DNA of 64,000 nt from CAZEHS01 sp964424355 (GTDB lineage: Bacteria; Bacillota; Clostridia; Peptostreptococcales; Acidaminobacteraceae). This document shows positions 1-7,950 of this stretch, piece by piece. The stretch spans positions 1 to 64,000 of the forward strand of contig CAYRIO010000003.1 of assembly GCA_964424355.1 (NCBI GenBank), read 5' to 3'. Position numbers and translations under genes: made by a program. The notes under the pieces are model-generated. The model did not search any database and was not told where the DNA came from. It saw only the letters and a list, made by a program, of their open reading frames with translations. Numbering within the stretch: the stretch's first letter is position 1; every line of letters begins with the position of its first letter.

Positions 1-83
1 TAAGAATAAGGCTCAATTCAAACCGGAAGGGTTGCATTTCGATTTGCAATTGAGGTTTGAGTTCCCGTCGGTCAGCAACCCAG

Positions 84-131
84 AAAAAACGCCCTGTTCC
101 ATAGGCAGATCCCATGAAACAGAGCATTTTT
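84..131. terminator. bidirectional terminator after the HEPN gene
   Basis: A 12-bp imperfect stem (91-102 with 114-125) is flanked by an A-run on the left and a T-run on the right, so it can end transcription in both directions. It lies just past the stop of the leftward HEPN-motif gene. Confidence 0.7.
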
Positions 132-155
132 AACGACTTAGAGTGTATCCTGTAT

Positions 156-719
156 TTATCGTTCTGCATCAATTGATTTTTCGATTTGATCCCGGATGTA
201 GTCGGCAAGAATTCCGTGAATCTCTTCAAGGGCGCTGATCAGGCCAAGCAGCTCTTCGGGATTCACTTTGCTGGGGTCAAGTTCGGGGGAACCCTTCATA
301 TGGGCATATGAATTCCTCAGGCATCGGGCTGCTTCAAGTTCGGAAGACCGTGTCGTTGAAAGGATGACATCGATGGCATTTTTTCGGCATCTGCTGAATT
401 CGATATCACCGGGGAAAAATTTATTGGTGATGTAGGTGAGGGTCCCATTCACATATTCATAGAGGGCAATGAATTTTGTGCGAATGCCGGTATCAAGGAA
501 ACCCGAATTCTCTGCCTGCCGTTCCGATACGGCAGCCCTGGAATAGAATTGGATGTCTGCCCGCAGCTCACGGGTCAATTTGATCTGAGGACTAGAAATC
601 AGGTGTAGTTTTGAAAGCTTGTGCTGGGGTGAAAGTTTGGACCAGTCCGAGGTGGGGTGCTTCGGCTGCTTATAGATGGAGGTTTTGGCCGGTCTTTTTG
701 AATTTGTTCCTTTTTTCAT
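156..719 (-). CDS. HEPN-motif protein of unknown function
   Basis: A 187-residue soluble protein. Its clearest feature is R-N-S-Y-A-H at about residues 135-140, preceded by a helical stretch. This fits the R-N-x3-H signature of HEPN domains, many of which are metal-independent RNases in toxin-antitoxin and defence systems. The first 50 residues are basic and low in complexity. I chose the ATG at 719 because AAGGAG precedes it; an in-frame upstream start at 770 has no such site. No MNT-type antitoxin is adjacent. The coiled-coil gene upstream on the same strand is 113 bp away and could be co-transcribed. The HEPN motif is visible; RNase activity is inference. Confidence 0.6.
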   Translation of the reverse strand: MKKGTNSKRPAKTSIYKQPKHPTSDWSKLSPQHKLSKLHLISSPQIKLTRELRADIQFYSRAAVSERQAENSGFLDTGIRTKFIALYEYVNGTLTYITNKFFPGDIEFSRCRKNAIDVILSTTRSSELEAARCLRNSYAHMKGSPELDPSKVNPEELLGLISALEEIHGILADYIRDQIEKSIDAER

Positions 720-832
720 GCAAATTCTCCTTGGGTCCTCTTCAGATACTTCTGCAGGAGGCCTCACCATTGTATCATAAAGAGAATGCGGGCATCAAAA
801 GACTCCCAAGAGGAATGGAGATGCCGCTGTGT

Positions 833-1066
833 TCAGTCATCGTCATTGAGTCCCCAGATGACACTGTTTTTTTGCTGCTGCGCAAGTAGAGCCTTAACGC
901 GTTCAAGGTCAACTTCTTTTTTACGCAAAGTTGCCTCTAGGTTTTTTTTTGCCTTTTTTGTCTGGTAGAGCTGTTTTTTAAGAATAGTCACTTCCTGGAT
1001 ATGATTTTCTTCTTTATGTGTACCATTATGATCAATGTGTTTCATTCTCTCTGAATTTTGAGCCAT
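833..1066 (-). CDS. small coiled-coil protein, hypothetical
   Basis: A 77-residue protein that is very rich in Lys, Glu and Gln. The stretch from about residue 20 to 65 has heptad-like spacing typical of a single coiled coil, and the tail is acidic (N-D-D-D). No family recognised. The ATG at 1066 is chosen because GGAGGT lies 7 nt upstream; a longer in-frame start at 1096 lacks a site. It sits upstream of, and in the same direction as, the HEPN-motif gene, so the two may form a short operon. Confidence 0.6.
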   Translation of the reverse strand: MAQNSERMKHIDHNGTHKEENHIQEVTILKKQLYQTKKAKKNLEATLRKKEVDLERVKALLAQQQKNSVIWGLNDDD

Positions 1067-1358
1067 AGATGCTACCTCCGATTTCTTCAAGTTCATGCCA
1101 TTCCGCTGGAATCCATATCCGTATCAGGAGAGAAGGCTCCTGGGAAATGAGCCTCAGCCTGATTGTACTGCACCCAGGTTATGCTTGGAGAGATAACAGT
1201 TTAAATGCGGGTTATGAATAAGTTAAGTGGATCTGTGTCCTATCTGGAGTAAATCAGATAACAAATAAGACAGCATCATGACTTTAACTATTTTATACAT
1301 ATTTAACATTGATCCAGTATGATGAAGGCGCATAGCGAATATTACAAAAATAATCCTG
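1067..1358. other. non-coding gap
   Basis: About 290 bp upstream of the coiled-coil gene and of the HD-GYP remnant. AT-rich in its right half. I see no convincing ORF, hairpin or promoter here. It could hold decayed sequence of the gene whose tail follows. Confidence 0.4.
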
Positions 1359-1601
1359 GTGTGGAGCGTGAATGAAAGAATTGTGATTGCTGACAATACC
1401 GGTTTTTTAGTCGCAGGCAGCACTGATGGACTGCGGAGGAAGCTGGAAACGGACCCCCAAGAGCTCAACCGGCTGAATCCCCTGTGTCCGGAGGCCGCCA
1501 TGGACCAGCTTAAGGCAGGCGTCGGTACTCAATTTGATGAAGCCGTGGTGACCATGTTGGAACAAATACTCAGAGAACAGGGGGAGCTTGATCCAGTCTG
1601 A
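1359..1601 (+). pseudogene. C-terminal remnant of an HD-GYP domain protein
   Basis: The open frame encodes about 80 residues. The second half (from about residue 42) has A-A-M-D-Q-L-K-A-G-V-G-T-Q-F-D followed by a short helix. This is the usual end of HD-GYP cyclic-di-GMP phosphodiesterases (E-L...G-T-Q-F-D-P). The catalytic HD and GYP motifs are absent and are not found in the 290 bp upstream. The possible starts at 1359 (GTG) and nearby have no good ribosome binding site. A decayed gene end is the simplest reading; a small expressed protein is possible. Confidence 0.5.
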
Positions 1602-1688
1602 AAGGATCTGTAGCAGAAAATTTACCAAAAACAAAACATTGATTTAATGTTCATCCTGTACCATTAAGTCAAGAATGGAGGTACACGG

Positions 1689-2291
1689 ATGCACATCTGG
1701 ACACATAAGCTCTTGGCAGATCTGTTGTATGAAGGGGTTTCAAAGGTTTACCCTGGGGTTCTCAGTCGAAGGGCGTTTCTGAACGGGAACCTGCTTCCGG
1801 ATCTGGACAGTCGGTATCAGCAATTTCAACATTACACCCATGGAAGCTGGACCTATCTGGAGCGGCTGATGGGAGAGATGGAGGATTTGTCCTGTAGCTC
1901 TGAAAGTGGGTCGGAAAAATTGGGAATCATCTGTCATTTTATTGCGGATTTCTTCTGTAAGGTTCATAACCGCCCCTATTCAGAGCAGCATTCGCTGTTG
2001 GGCCATGTGATGTATGAGCATCAGCTGCATAAGCTGTACCGGGAAATGAAGAAGGACAAAGCCCAGCTCATGGTCTTTCCTCGAGCATCATCGACAAATT
2101 GCGGCGACACTGGCAAACACTGGGTCAACACGAAGATGGCAGGAATCCATCGGGAATACATGGAAGGCACCCCTGAGATGGAGCGGGATATCTGCTATGC
2201 CATCGGGTCCTGCATCGAGGCCTGCAACTTCCTGATCGCAAAGGATAAAACCGAGTCTTGGCCGCGGAAGCTATCGCTTGAGAGAAGATGA
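1689..2291 (+). CDS. zinc-dependent phospholipase C-like protein
   Basis: A 200-residue protein resembling the zinc-dependent phospholipase C/S1-P1 nuclease-like family of Firmicutes. It opens with M-H-I-W-T-H-K, where bacterial PLC uses an N-terminal Trp/His for zinc binding. It carries spaced metal-ligand candidates: G-N-L-L-P-D-L near 33-39, H-Y-T-H-G near 48-52, C-H-F-I-A-D-F-F near 82-89 and L-L-G-H-V-M-Y-E-H near 103-111. There is no signal peptide, so it probably acts in the cytoplasm, unlike secreted PLC. GGAGG stands 7 nt before the ATG. Substrate unknown. The last 60 residues are less typical of the family. Confidence 0.65.
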   Translation: MHIWTHKLLADLLYEGVSKVYPGVLSRRAFLNGNLLPDLDSRYQQFQHYTHGSWTYLERLMGEMEDLSCSSESGSEKLGIICHFIADFFCKVHNRPYSEQHSLLGHVMYEHQLHKLYREMKKDKAQLMVFPRASSTNCGDTGKHWVNTKMAGIHREYMEGTPEMERDICYAIGSCIEACNFLIAKDKTESWPRKLSLERR

Positions 2292-2353
2292 AAATTGTGC
2301 AATGAGTACTTTTTCATACCAGCGCTTTCTCAAAATCGGATCTGTAAGAAATG

Positions 2354-2392
2354 AGCCCGCCCCCCGATGACAGGCATCTGGAGAGGCGGGCT
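2354..2392. terminator. hairpin after the phoH-like gene
   Basis: An 8-bp GC-rich stem (2354-2361 with 2385-2392) lies just past the stop codon of the leftward PhoH-like gene. T-runs are weak on both sides, so termination is plausible but not certain. Confidence 0.5.
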
Positions 2393-2398
2393 TCTTAA

Positions 2399-3769
2399 CT
2401 ACATTCGACTGGCGGCATCGTGGGCCAGATTGGACCGTTCGCATTCATCCGGCTGCATGGTGATTTGGTAGCAGTAAGGGCTGTCCTTCATACGTTCTGC
2501 CGCATAGCTCAGGCCGTTGGTCCGTTCGTCCAGCAGGGGGTGATCGATCTGCTGGGGGTCACCCAGCAGGATAACTTTGGTGCCTTTCCCAACCCGGGTG
2601 ATGATCCCCTTCACCTGCTTAGGGGTCAGATTTTGGGCTTCGTCGATCATCAGGTAGGTATAGGTGAGGGATCTTCCCCGGATGAAGTTCATGGCTTCTG
2701 CAGTGATGATGCCCCGATCGAAGAGCTCATCGATCTTGCCCCGGAGCTCTTTTTCATTACTGTATCGTTCTTTTTCATCCCTATCCACCAGGATTTCAAG
2801 ATTATCGATGACCGGTCGCAGGAAGGGGGCGATTTTTTCCTGCTCACTGCCGGGCAGGAATCCGATCTCTGCGTCGAACTGCACGTTGGGGCGGCAGATT
2901 AGAATCCGCCGGTAATCCGGGCTGGATTGGTTATAGATACGCTCCAGGCCAACTGCCAGGGTATAGAAGGTCTTGGCTGTACCGGCGGTCCCCTTGACAA
3001 TCACCAGGGGTGCATGCTTGGAATCGGCCATGAGTGCCTCCTGCAGGAAGTGCTGACCCAAGTTGCGGGGCTTCACACCGAAGGGATGCTCGTTCTGATA
3101 CCGAAGGGGAACCACCGCCTTGCCGTCGAAGCGGCCCAGGAGGGTTTTCTTTTCGGATACGTCGGACCGGATGGTATAGAATTGGTTCATTACAGGCACC
3201 ACAGCCTTGGGGTTCCCCGAGAGGTCAACGGTGTAGAGCTCTGTGGCCGGTATGCCACTTTTTTTGAAGGAGGACATGTTAGTGTCTGCCGTATAGGCCT
3301 CAGAACGGCCAGTATACTGACTTTGTGCCTCGGGGACCTGATCCGTGGTGAAGTCCTCAGCCGGTACCCCCATCATCTGAGCCTTGATGCGCACAAGAAT
3401 GTCCCGTGTTACGAGAACCGTGGTATGCCCATCATCGATGAGCCCCTTGCATACCTTCAGGATACGGTTGTCATTACTTCGATCATCAAAGCCGTTGGGC
3501 AGAGGCACATCCCGATGATTGATTTCCAGCCGAAGAGAGCCGCCGTTATCCAGAGGGATCCCATCGGGCAGATGCCCCTTTTGCCGGAGCTGCTCCAGAA
3601 ACCGGATGACCTGACGGGTATTGGCGCCCCGTTCTCCATCCTCTGTCTTGAAGCGGTCCAGCTCCTCCAACACGGCCACAGGCAGCACCACATGGTTATC
3701 CTCAAAGGATTCCAGGGCATAGGGTGCTTGAATCAGAACGTTGGTATCCAGCACATAGGTTTTCGTCAT
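2399..3769 (-). CDS. PIN-PhoH family ATPase (YlaK/PhoH2 type)
   Basis: A 456-residue fusion typical of the PhoH2 family. The N-terminal PIN nuclease domain (about 1-145) begins Y-V-L-D-T-N-V-L-I with further acidic residues. The C-terminal PhoH ATPase has a Walker A-like G-T-A-G-T-A-K-T at about 260-267 and a Walker B M-I-D-E-A-Q, followed by L-L-G-D-P-Q-Q. PhoH2 proteins act as ATP-dependent RNA helicase/RNases in studied bacteria, and a role in RNA turnover is likely here. CAGGAGG precedes the ATG. The gene stands alone on its strand and ends at a GC-rich hairpin. Confidence 0.93.
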   Translation of the reverse strand: MTKTYVLDTNVLIQAPYALESFEDNHVVLPVAVLEELDRFKTEDGERGANTRQVIRFLEQLRQKGHLPDGIPLDNGGSLRLEINHRDVPLPNGFDDRSNDNRILKVCKGLIDDGHTTVLVTRDILVRIKAQMMGVPAEDFTTDQVPEAQSQYTGRSEAYTADTNMSSFKKSGIPATELYTVDLSGNPKAVVPVMNQFYTIRSDVSEKKTLLGRFDGKAVVPLRYQNEHPFGVKPRNLGQHFLQEALMADSKHAPLVIVKGTAGTAKTFYTLAVGLERIYNQSSPDYRRILICRPNVQFDAEIGFLPGSEQEKIAPFLRPVIDNLEILVDRDEKERYSNEKELRGKIDELFDRGIITAEAMNFIRGRSLTYTYLMIDEAQNLTPKQVKGIITRVGKGTKVILLGDPQQIDHPLLDERTNGLSYAAERMKDSPYCYQITMQPDECERSNLAHDAASRM

Positions 3770-4047
3770 GCTGTCACGCCTCCTGAAATTGGTTTGACGG
3801 ACGTCGCCGAGAATGGAAGTGTCCGTCTATTCTAATGATAAACGGACACTGTTTCAGAAATGTGTCCTTCAAATGAAATTGAGGTAAACTCTTTTCCGGC
3901 TCACACCGTTATCAAAGAAATCGAATGGGGATTGGAACTTGATAGACCAAGAATAAAGAGGATGTACCTGATCAAAATAATGTTCGTACCCCTTGGTAAT
4001 ATCTGCAGAGATTAGTAGTGGAGTTTGTTTATTTTGAAAGGTTGATC

Positions 4048-4575
4048 TTAACGGAGAATCGCCAGCACACCATTCCTGGAGACCGCGGTTTCCGTACAGC
4101 GGCTGAGGTCAAAGCAGCAGGGTCTGTTCTTGCCGGCTTTCAGCTTTGAGCAGGTGACTTCAATCCGTTTTTGCCGTGTCGCCGGATTGTTGGTGAAACG
4201 GATCCAGCGGATCCATTCCCAGCGGGCTCTGACCGTGATTCCACCCCAGCGGTCCAGCAGCCCGGCGGCAGTCAATGCGTCTTTCAAATCCAAGGGAACT
4301 TCGGGCTCGTGCCAAAGCTTGATGGGCTCAGCAATCACAGTCACCGTATCACCGGCAGCAGCCCCGGCTTCAGCAGAAAGCGCATCACTGACCCTGAACC
4401 AGTGGCTCCCCGCGCCGTCCGGCTCCAGTGCAGTTTCGAAATCAACGCCGTTCATGGTTCCCCGGATCATCAGGGTGCCCCGTGTGGGAAGCTTTTCGCT
4501 GGCATGATTCGGGAAGCGGAGGATCCGCCACCCGTTTATTTCGTAGAGGTCGGTTTCAAACCTGATTTCTGACAT
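4048..4575 (-). CDS. DUF1905 / YdeI-OmpD-associated family protein
   Basis: A 175-residue protein. The first about 95 residues match the DUF1905 beta-barrel pattern (I-R-F-E-T-D-L-Y, then L-P-T-R-G-T-L-M-I-R-G-T and a hydrophobic strand). The region E-V-P-L-D-L-K-D-A-L-T-A-A-G through R-W-E-W-I-R-W-I resembles the bacteriocin-protection YdeI/OmpD-associated helical part (A-R.. W..W). Function is poorly known. I start at the ATG at 4575, with GAGGTG 6 nt upstream, rather than the GTG at 4584. It faces the phoH-like gene across about 280 bp. Confidence 0.7.
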   Translation of the reverse strand: MSEIRFETDLYEINGWRILRFPNHASEKLPTRGTLMIRGTMNGVDFETALEPDGAGSHWFRVSDALSAEAGAAAGDTVTVIAEPIKLWHEPEVPLDLKDALTAAGLLDRWGGITVRARWEWIRWIRFTNNPATRQKRIEVTCSKLKAGKNRPCCFDLSRCTETAVSRNGVLAILR

Positions 4576-4824
4576 CCTGTTCACCTCTTGTCATGTGTTC
4601 GCATGGTTCCGTCATACAAGTCTTTTATACCCAGGTGTCAACGCGGATAAAATCCGCCCCAGGAAACATTTGTGTCTCTCGGCATCATTTCCGGACCCAC
4701 GCCGGACGGTTTAGCAGCTGTTTACCCAGGGGGTGGCCATCAGTCAGATTTTCGGTTGAATTTTAAAATTTTCACAGCAAAATAGGGTACAATATTCATA
4801 AATTCAGTATAAGGAGACAATCAG

Positions 4825-5004
4825 ATGAGTGCTAAAGAAAAAGTGTTGGAAGCCATGAAGGCGGCAGGGAAGCCTGTAAGCGCCGGTGAAGTGGAGAAGC
4901 TGTCAGGCCTGGATCGTAAAGAGGTTGATAATGCCTTTAAAGAACTGAAGAAGGAAAATGCCATTGTGTCTCCGGTGCGCTGCAAATGGGAGCCGGCACA
5001 ATAG
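4825..5004 (+). CDS. small winged-helix-like protein (59 aa)
   Basis: A short gene translating to M-S-A-K-E-K-V-L-E-A-M-K-A-A-G-K-P-V-S-A and ending W-E-P-A-Q. The pattern is helix, then K-P-V-S-A-G-E-V, then L-D-R-K-E-V-D-N-A-F-K-E-L-K-K, then I-V-S-P. This is a compact winged helix-turn-helix like those in MarR/ArsR-type readers and in small Firmicute DNA-binding proteins. AAGGAG lies 9 nt upstream, a TACAAT -10-like box is at 4788-4793, and a strong terminator follows. It stands alone, so targets cannot be read from context. Confidence 0.75.
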   Translation: MSAKEKVLEAMKAAGKPVSAGEVEKLSGLDRKEVDNAFKELKKENAIVSPVRCKWEPAQ

Positions 5005-5037
5005 CGCTTTTGACGGATCATTATTGTGAGACGAAGC

Positions 5038-5076
5038 ATGCCGCCAAACCCTTATCCGGTTCGGCGGCATTTTTTT
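5038..5076 (+). terminator. intrinsic terminator
   Basis: A 13-bp stem with one G-U pair (5038-5050 with 5058-5070) is followed by six T. It ends the small winged-helix gene and may also insulate the convergent flavin reductase gene. Confidence 0.88.
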
Positions 5077-5127
5077 ATCTGCGGAGATAGAGGTCAATCA
5101 CGACGAGAGAACGTATCATTCCCAGGG

Positions 5128-5664
5128 CTATTCAATGATATACGCGCTGACAATCTCCCCGTAGTAAGCGGTATGATAATCCTTATTGGCACCGGAGAAG
5201 GAACTGTCAACGTCTTTGGGGTAGAACGCATTTCGGTTTTCTTCCGTAATCGACGGGGCATCTTGCTCTTGCTTGTAAATGACCCTGCATTCCAGGGTCA
5301 GGGGCAATTCCCTGATGCCCGGTACGGAGATCTTGTCTGGGGCCTCAAGGGTGAGGCCAAGCTCTTTGAGCTTATTGACGGTGTGGCCGGATTTTGTGCC
5401 GCAGAAGCCCAATATCTTTTTATCGTAGGCACCGTAGGGGATATTTATGGTGAACTCAGGATTTGTATCGAGCTGATGTTTTGTGAAGCGGTTTTCCCGC
5501 ACAAAGACAGTAAAGATCGGTTTGGCCCACTCAATGCCGAGGGTACCCCAGGAAATGGTCATGGCATTCACCGTGTCCCCGGTCTTCGTTGTCAGCAGAA
5601 CCCCTGTCTTTACAGCGGTCATGATTTCGGTCGCATAGTCCAGTACCTCAATGTTCTTTTTCAT
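5128..5664 (-). CDS. flavin reductase family protein (FMN-binding split barrel)
   Basis: A 178-residue protein with the split-barrel flavin reductase pattern: V-L-L-T-T-K near 22-27, N-A-M-T-I-S-W-G-T-L-G near 33-43, then F-V-R-E-N-R-F-T-K, E-F-T-I-N-I-P and C-G-T-K-S-G-H. Members bind FMN and reduce it or other small acceptors with NAD(P)H; many act as stand-alone oxidoreductases in anaerobes. The ATG at 5664 is chosen for its AAGGAG 8 nt upstream. Monocistronic and convergent with the small winged-helix gene. Confidence 0.88.
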   Translation of the reverse strand: MKKNIEVLDYATEIMTAVKTGVLLTTKTGDTVNAMTISWGTLGIEWAKPIFTVFVRENRFTKHQLDTNPEFTINIPYGAYDKKILGFCGTKSGHTVNKLKELGLTLEAPDKISVPGIRELPLTLECRVIYKQEQDAPSITEENRNAFYPKDVDSSFSGANKDYHTAYYGEIVSAYIIE

Positions 5665-5910
5665 GGATGTTCTCCTTTTCAATTGATGGCACTATCGTAT
5701 GACACTATAATCCCTTTGACCAGTATGCACCTTTTGGAAAGATACTATCCTATAAGACGGTGAAGGCCGGCATTATTTAATAATGTGGATGAGAAGTCAC
5801 TGGGAATATAGGCGTGGCCTTTCACCGGGAAAGGGGGTAAAATGTGTTTAAAACAATGGGATGAAACTGGTTCGGAGCGGTCCCGATTTCCTTTTTTGAC
5901 GGAGGTTTCC

Positions 5911-6537
5911 ATGAATATCACCAAGCTGAAGGCAATGGAAGAGCAATTCCTGAGACGCTACCCCGGTGGGTTTCAGAACCCGGAGATGGCACAGGTGGCT
6001 AAGCGCCACAGTATCCCCAAACTGGTCAGCTTCGCCCAGAGCGAGCTGGGGCCCGATGTGTTCTCCAATCCGGATAAAGCCATGGAGGCTATCGGAAAGC
6101 TGGTTTCCAGGTCGTCCCTGGTTTCTGTTTTCGAAAAAACGGCCTTTAAAAACCATCTGAATGGACTGCCGCCGGTTGAAAGGGCCGATCTGGCAGAGGC
6201 ATTCCGGGAACTGCTTCATGGCAATCAGGAAGCTGGCTTCGGCCAGGCGGTGGACCTGTTGGCACCCTATAAACTGGCAAAATGGACAATCATCACAGCG
6301 GTGCTGTATTATATGAATCCGATGATAGAGCTGGTCATCAAGCCAACCACCGTGAAGGCTGTAATTGACAGCTTTGTCCTAGAGGATGTGGTTTATCAGC
6401 CAAGGCCCACTTATGATTTTTACCAGAAGTATCGGGAGCGGATTCAGGTGTTGAAACAATCCGTGGGGGAAGAGCTGCAGGTTGAAAATGGCGCTTTCTG
6501 CGGTTTTCTGATGTTTGCCACGGGGAGATTCAACTAG
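5911..6537 (+). CDS. conserved hypothetical protein
   Basis: A 208-residue soluble, mostly helical protein; no family recognised with confidence. It starts M-N-I-T-K-L-K-A-M-E-E-Q-F-L-R-R-Y-P-G-G-F and has many Lys/Leu helices, with no signal peptide or clear catalytic motif. A modestly hydrophobic part (K-W-T-I-I-T-A-V-L-Y-Y-M-N-P, about 122-136) is too short and polar for a clear membrane span. The ATG at 5911 has GGAGG with good spacing; the frame is open upstream to 5842 but without a good site. It is convergent with the methyltransferase-like gene. Confidence 0.7.
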   Translation: MNITKLKAMEEQFLRRYPGGFQNPEMAQVAKRHSIPKLVSFAQSELGPDVFSNPDKAMEAIGKLVSRSSLVSVFEKTAFKNHLNGLPPVERADLAEAFRELLHGNQEAGFGQAVDLLAPYKLAKWTIITAVLYYMNPMIELVIKPTTVKAVIDSFVLEDVVYQPRPTYDFYQKYRERIQVLKQSVGEELQVENGAFCGFLMFATGRFN

Positions 6538-6549
6538 GAAGAATAGATT

Positions 6550-7254
6550 TCACCAGAAATGCCGGATCAGACGCCATGTTACCTCCTGGGTATAGGCCTC
6601 ATATCCGGGAAGCTCCTTGATCAGAATCTTTTCTTCATGGTGAATCCGATAAATCAGGATTGCAGGGGTAATGACCGCCAGGGCAAGCGCCGCCCAATAA
6701 GAGCCCAGGGCAAGGGGAGAGAAGATGTAGATGATCAGGATCGAGAAATACATCGGGTGGCGTACTACCGAGTAGGGGCCGGTGGAGATGACCTTTTGGT
6801 TTTCGGAGACCTCAATGATCCGCGAAGCATATGAATTTTCTTTTAAAACCAGAAAGAACAGGTAGTAGCCTGTGAGCACCGCGATATCGGCCATGATGAC
6901 GATGAGAACAGGCACTTCGGACCAGCTGAACCGTTGATCCAAACCCGGGACGATAAAAGCGATGAACAGTGAGACAATTCCGATACCCATCACTTTTTTC
7001 TGTGCAGGATCACGTTCGCCAACCTGCAGCCTTTTCATCAGAAGATCCGGATCGTTTTTCAGGAGATACCTGAACACCAAAAGTACCGGTGTAAAAAGGA
7101 CGATGAGGAACAGCCATGCTTCCCAGTAATCAAGGGTGCCTGCAGGGAGAAACAGCATGATCCCCATGACAGGAACCGATAGGATTAACCGCTCAAGTGC
7201 TTTTCTTTTGATGTCGGAATGCCTGTCCAGGTTTCCGCTGTTCAGTCTGCTCAT
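6550..7254 (-). CDS. isoprenylcysteine carboxyl methyltransferase family membrane protein
   Basis: A 234-residue integral membrane protein with about five hydrophobic segments. It has the ICMT/PEMT signature T-G-P-Y-S-V-V-R-H-P-M-Y in its second half, then H-H-E-E-K and L-P-G-Y-E-A-Y. In this family that region binds S-adenosylmethionine at the membrane face. Bacterial members methylate unknown lipid or small-molecule substrates; prenylated proteins are not expected here. The ATG at 7254 follows AAGGAG; an in-frame start at 7332 lacks a site. Substrate cannot be deduced. Confidence 0.85.
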   Translation of the reverse strand: MSRLNSGNLDRHSDIKRKALERLILSVPVMGIMLFLPAGTLDYWEAWLFLIVLFTPVLLVFRYLLKNDPDLLMKRLQVGERDPAQKKVMGIGIVSLFIAFIVPGLDQRFSWSEVPVLIVIMADIAVLTGYYLFFLVLKENSYASRIIEVSENQKVISTGPYSVVRHPMYFSILIIYIFSPLALGSYWAALALAVITPAILIYRIHHEEKILIKELPGYEAYTQEVTWRLIRHFW

Positions 7255-7424
7255 GCCGATCACTCCTTTTCCAGAGAGGTTATAAGGCGTAAGGGGAAAA
7301 CAGAACAATCTGCCTGGGTTATATATACCCATTTTTCGTCAGATTATTGATGAAAGCAGGACCGGTTCCTGTTGCTTCCGCAGCATATCAGCGAGTGGTA
7401 TACTTCAATTTAAGAGGTGATAAC

Positions 7425-7913
7425 ATGCCAGTGATTCGTAAGCTCACACGGGAAGATTGGGACATCGTAGACCGATTTTGCCTGGAAAATTCCAGTTATT
7501 TTATCGTTCAGTCTGGGGATAATGCTGAAACCCGTGCCGCAGAGGATCTGTTTCAGTCCCTGCCGGCGGGCAAATCTCTTGATGACAAATTCATCTTTGG
7601 GTATTTCTTGGGAGATCGGCTGGCTGGGATAGCAGAAGGAATCCGGGATTACCCTCAGGAAGGATCCTGGGTCATCGGGTTCTTTATCATTGCAGAAGAG
7701 TTGCGCAAACAGTCGCTGGGCAAAGACTTCCTTCAGGGGTTAGAGGGAAGGCTGAGGGATTCTGGAGCCTTGTGCCTCCGAATCGGGGTGCTGGATGTAA
7801 ATCAAGGCGGCATGGTGTTTTGGGAGAAGTCGGGGTATATCAGGACCGGCGAGGTCAAAGAGATGACTTTTGATGAGCGTGTTCACCGTGTCCATGTACT
7901 CACCAAGGAATAA
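7425..7913 (+). CDS. GNAT family N-acetyltransferase
   Basis: A 162-residue single-domain acetyltransferase. It shows the GNAT order: an N-terminal helix after M-P-V-I-R-K-L-T-R-E-D-W, a strand with I-A-E-G-I-R-D-Y, and a central W-V-I-G-F-F-I-I-A-E-E-L-R strand. The acetyl-CoA loop follows (R-K-Q-S-L-G-K-D-F-L), and later V-L-D-V-N-Q-G-G-M-V-F-W-E-K-S-G-Y. Acceptor unknown. AGAGGTG lies upstream of the ATG. The next gene (radical SAM) begins 37 bp downstream, so the pair may be co-transcribed. Confidence 0.9.
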   Translation: MPVIRKLTREDWDIVDRFCLENSSYFIVQSGDNAETRAAEDLFQSLPAGKSLDDKFIFGYFLGDRLAGIAEGIRDYPQEGSWVIGFFIIAEELRKQSLGKDFLQGLEGRLRDSGALCLRIGVLDVNQGGMVFWEKSGYIRTGEVKEMTFDERVHRVHVLTKE

Positions 7914-7950
7914 GGTGAGAAATCATTTAATTAAGGAAGTTGATGACAGC

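Noticed and set aside
2927..3835. 302-residue open frame on the plus strand across the phoH-like gene
   Set aside because: It lies antisense to a clear PIN-PhoH coding region with conserved motifs and has no matching family or ribosome binding site.
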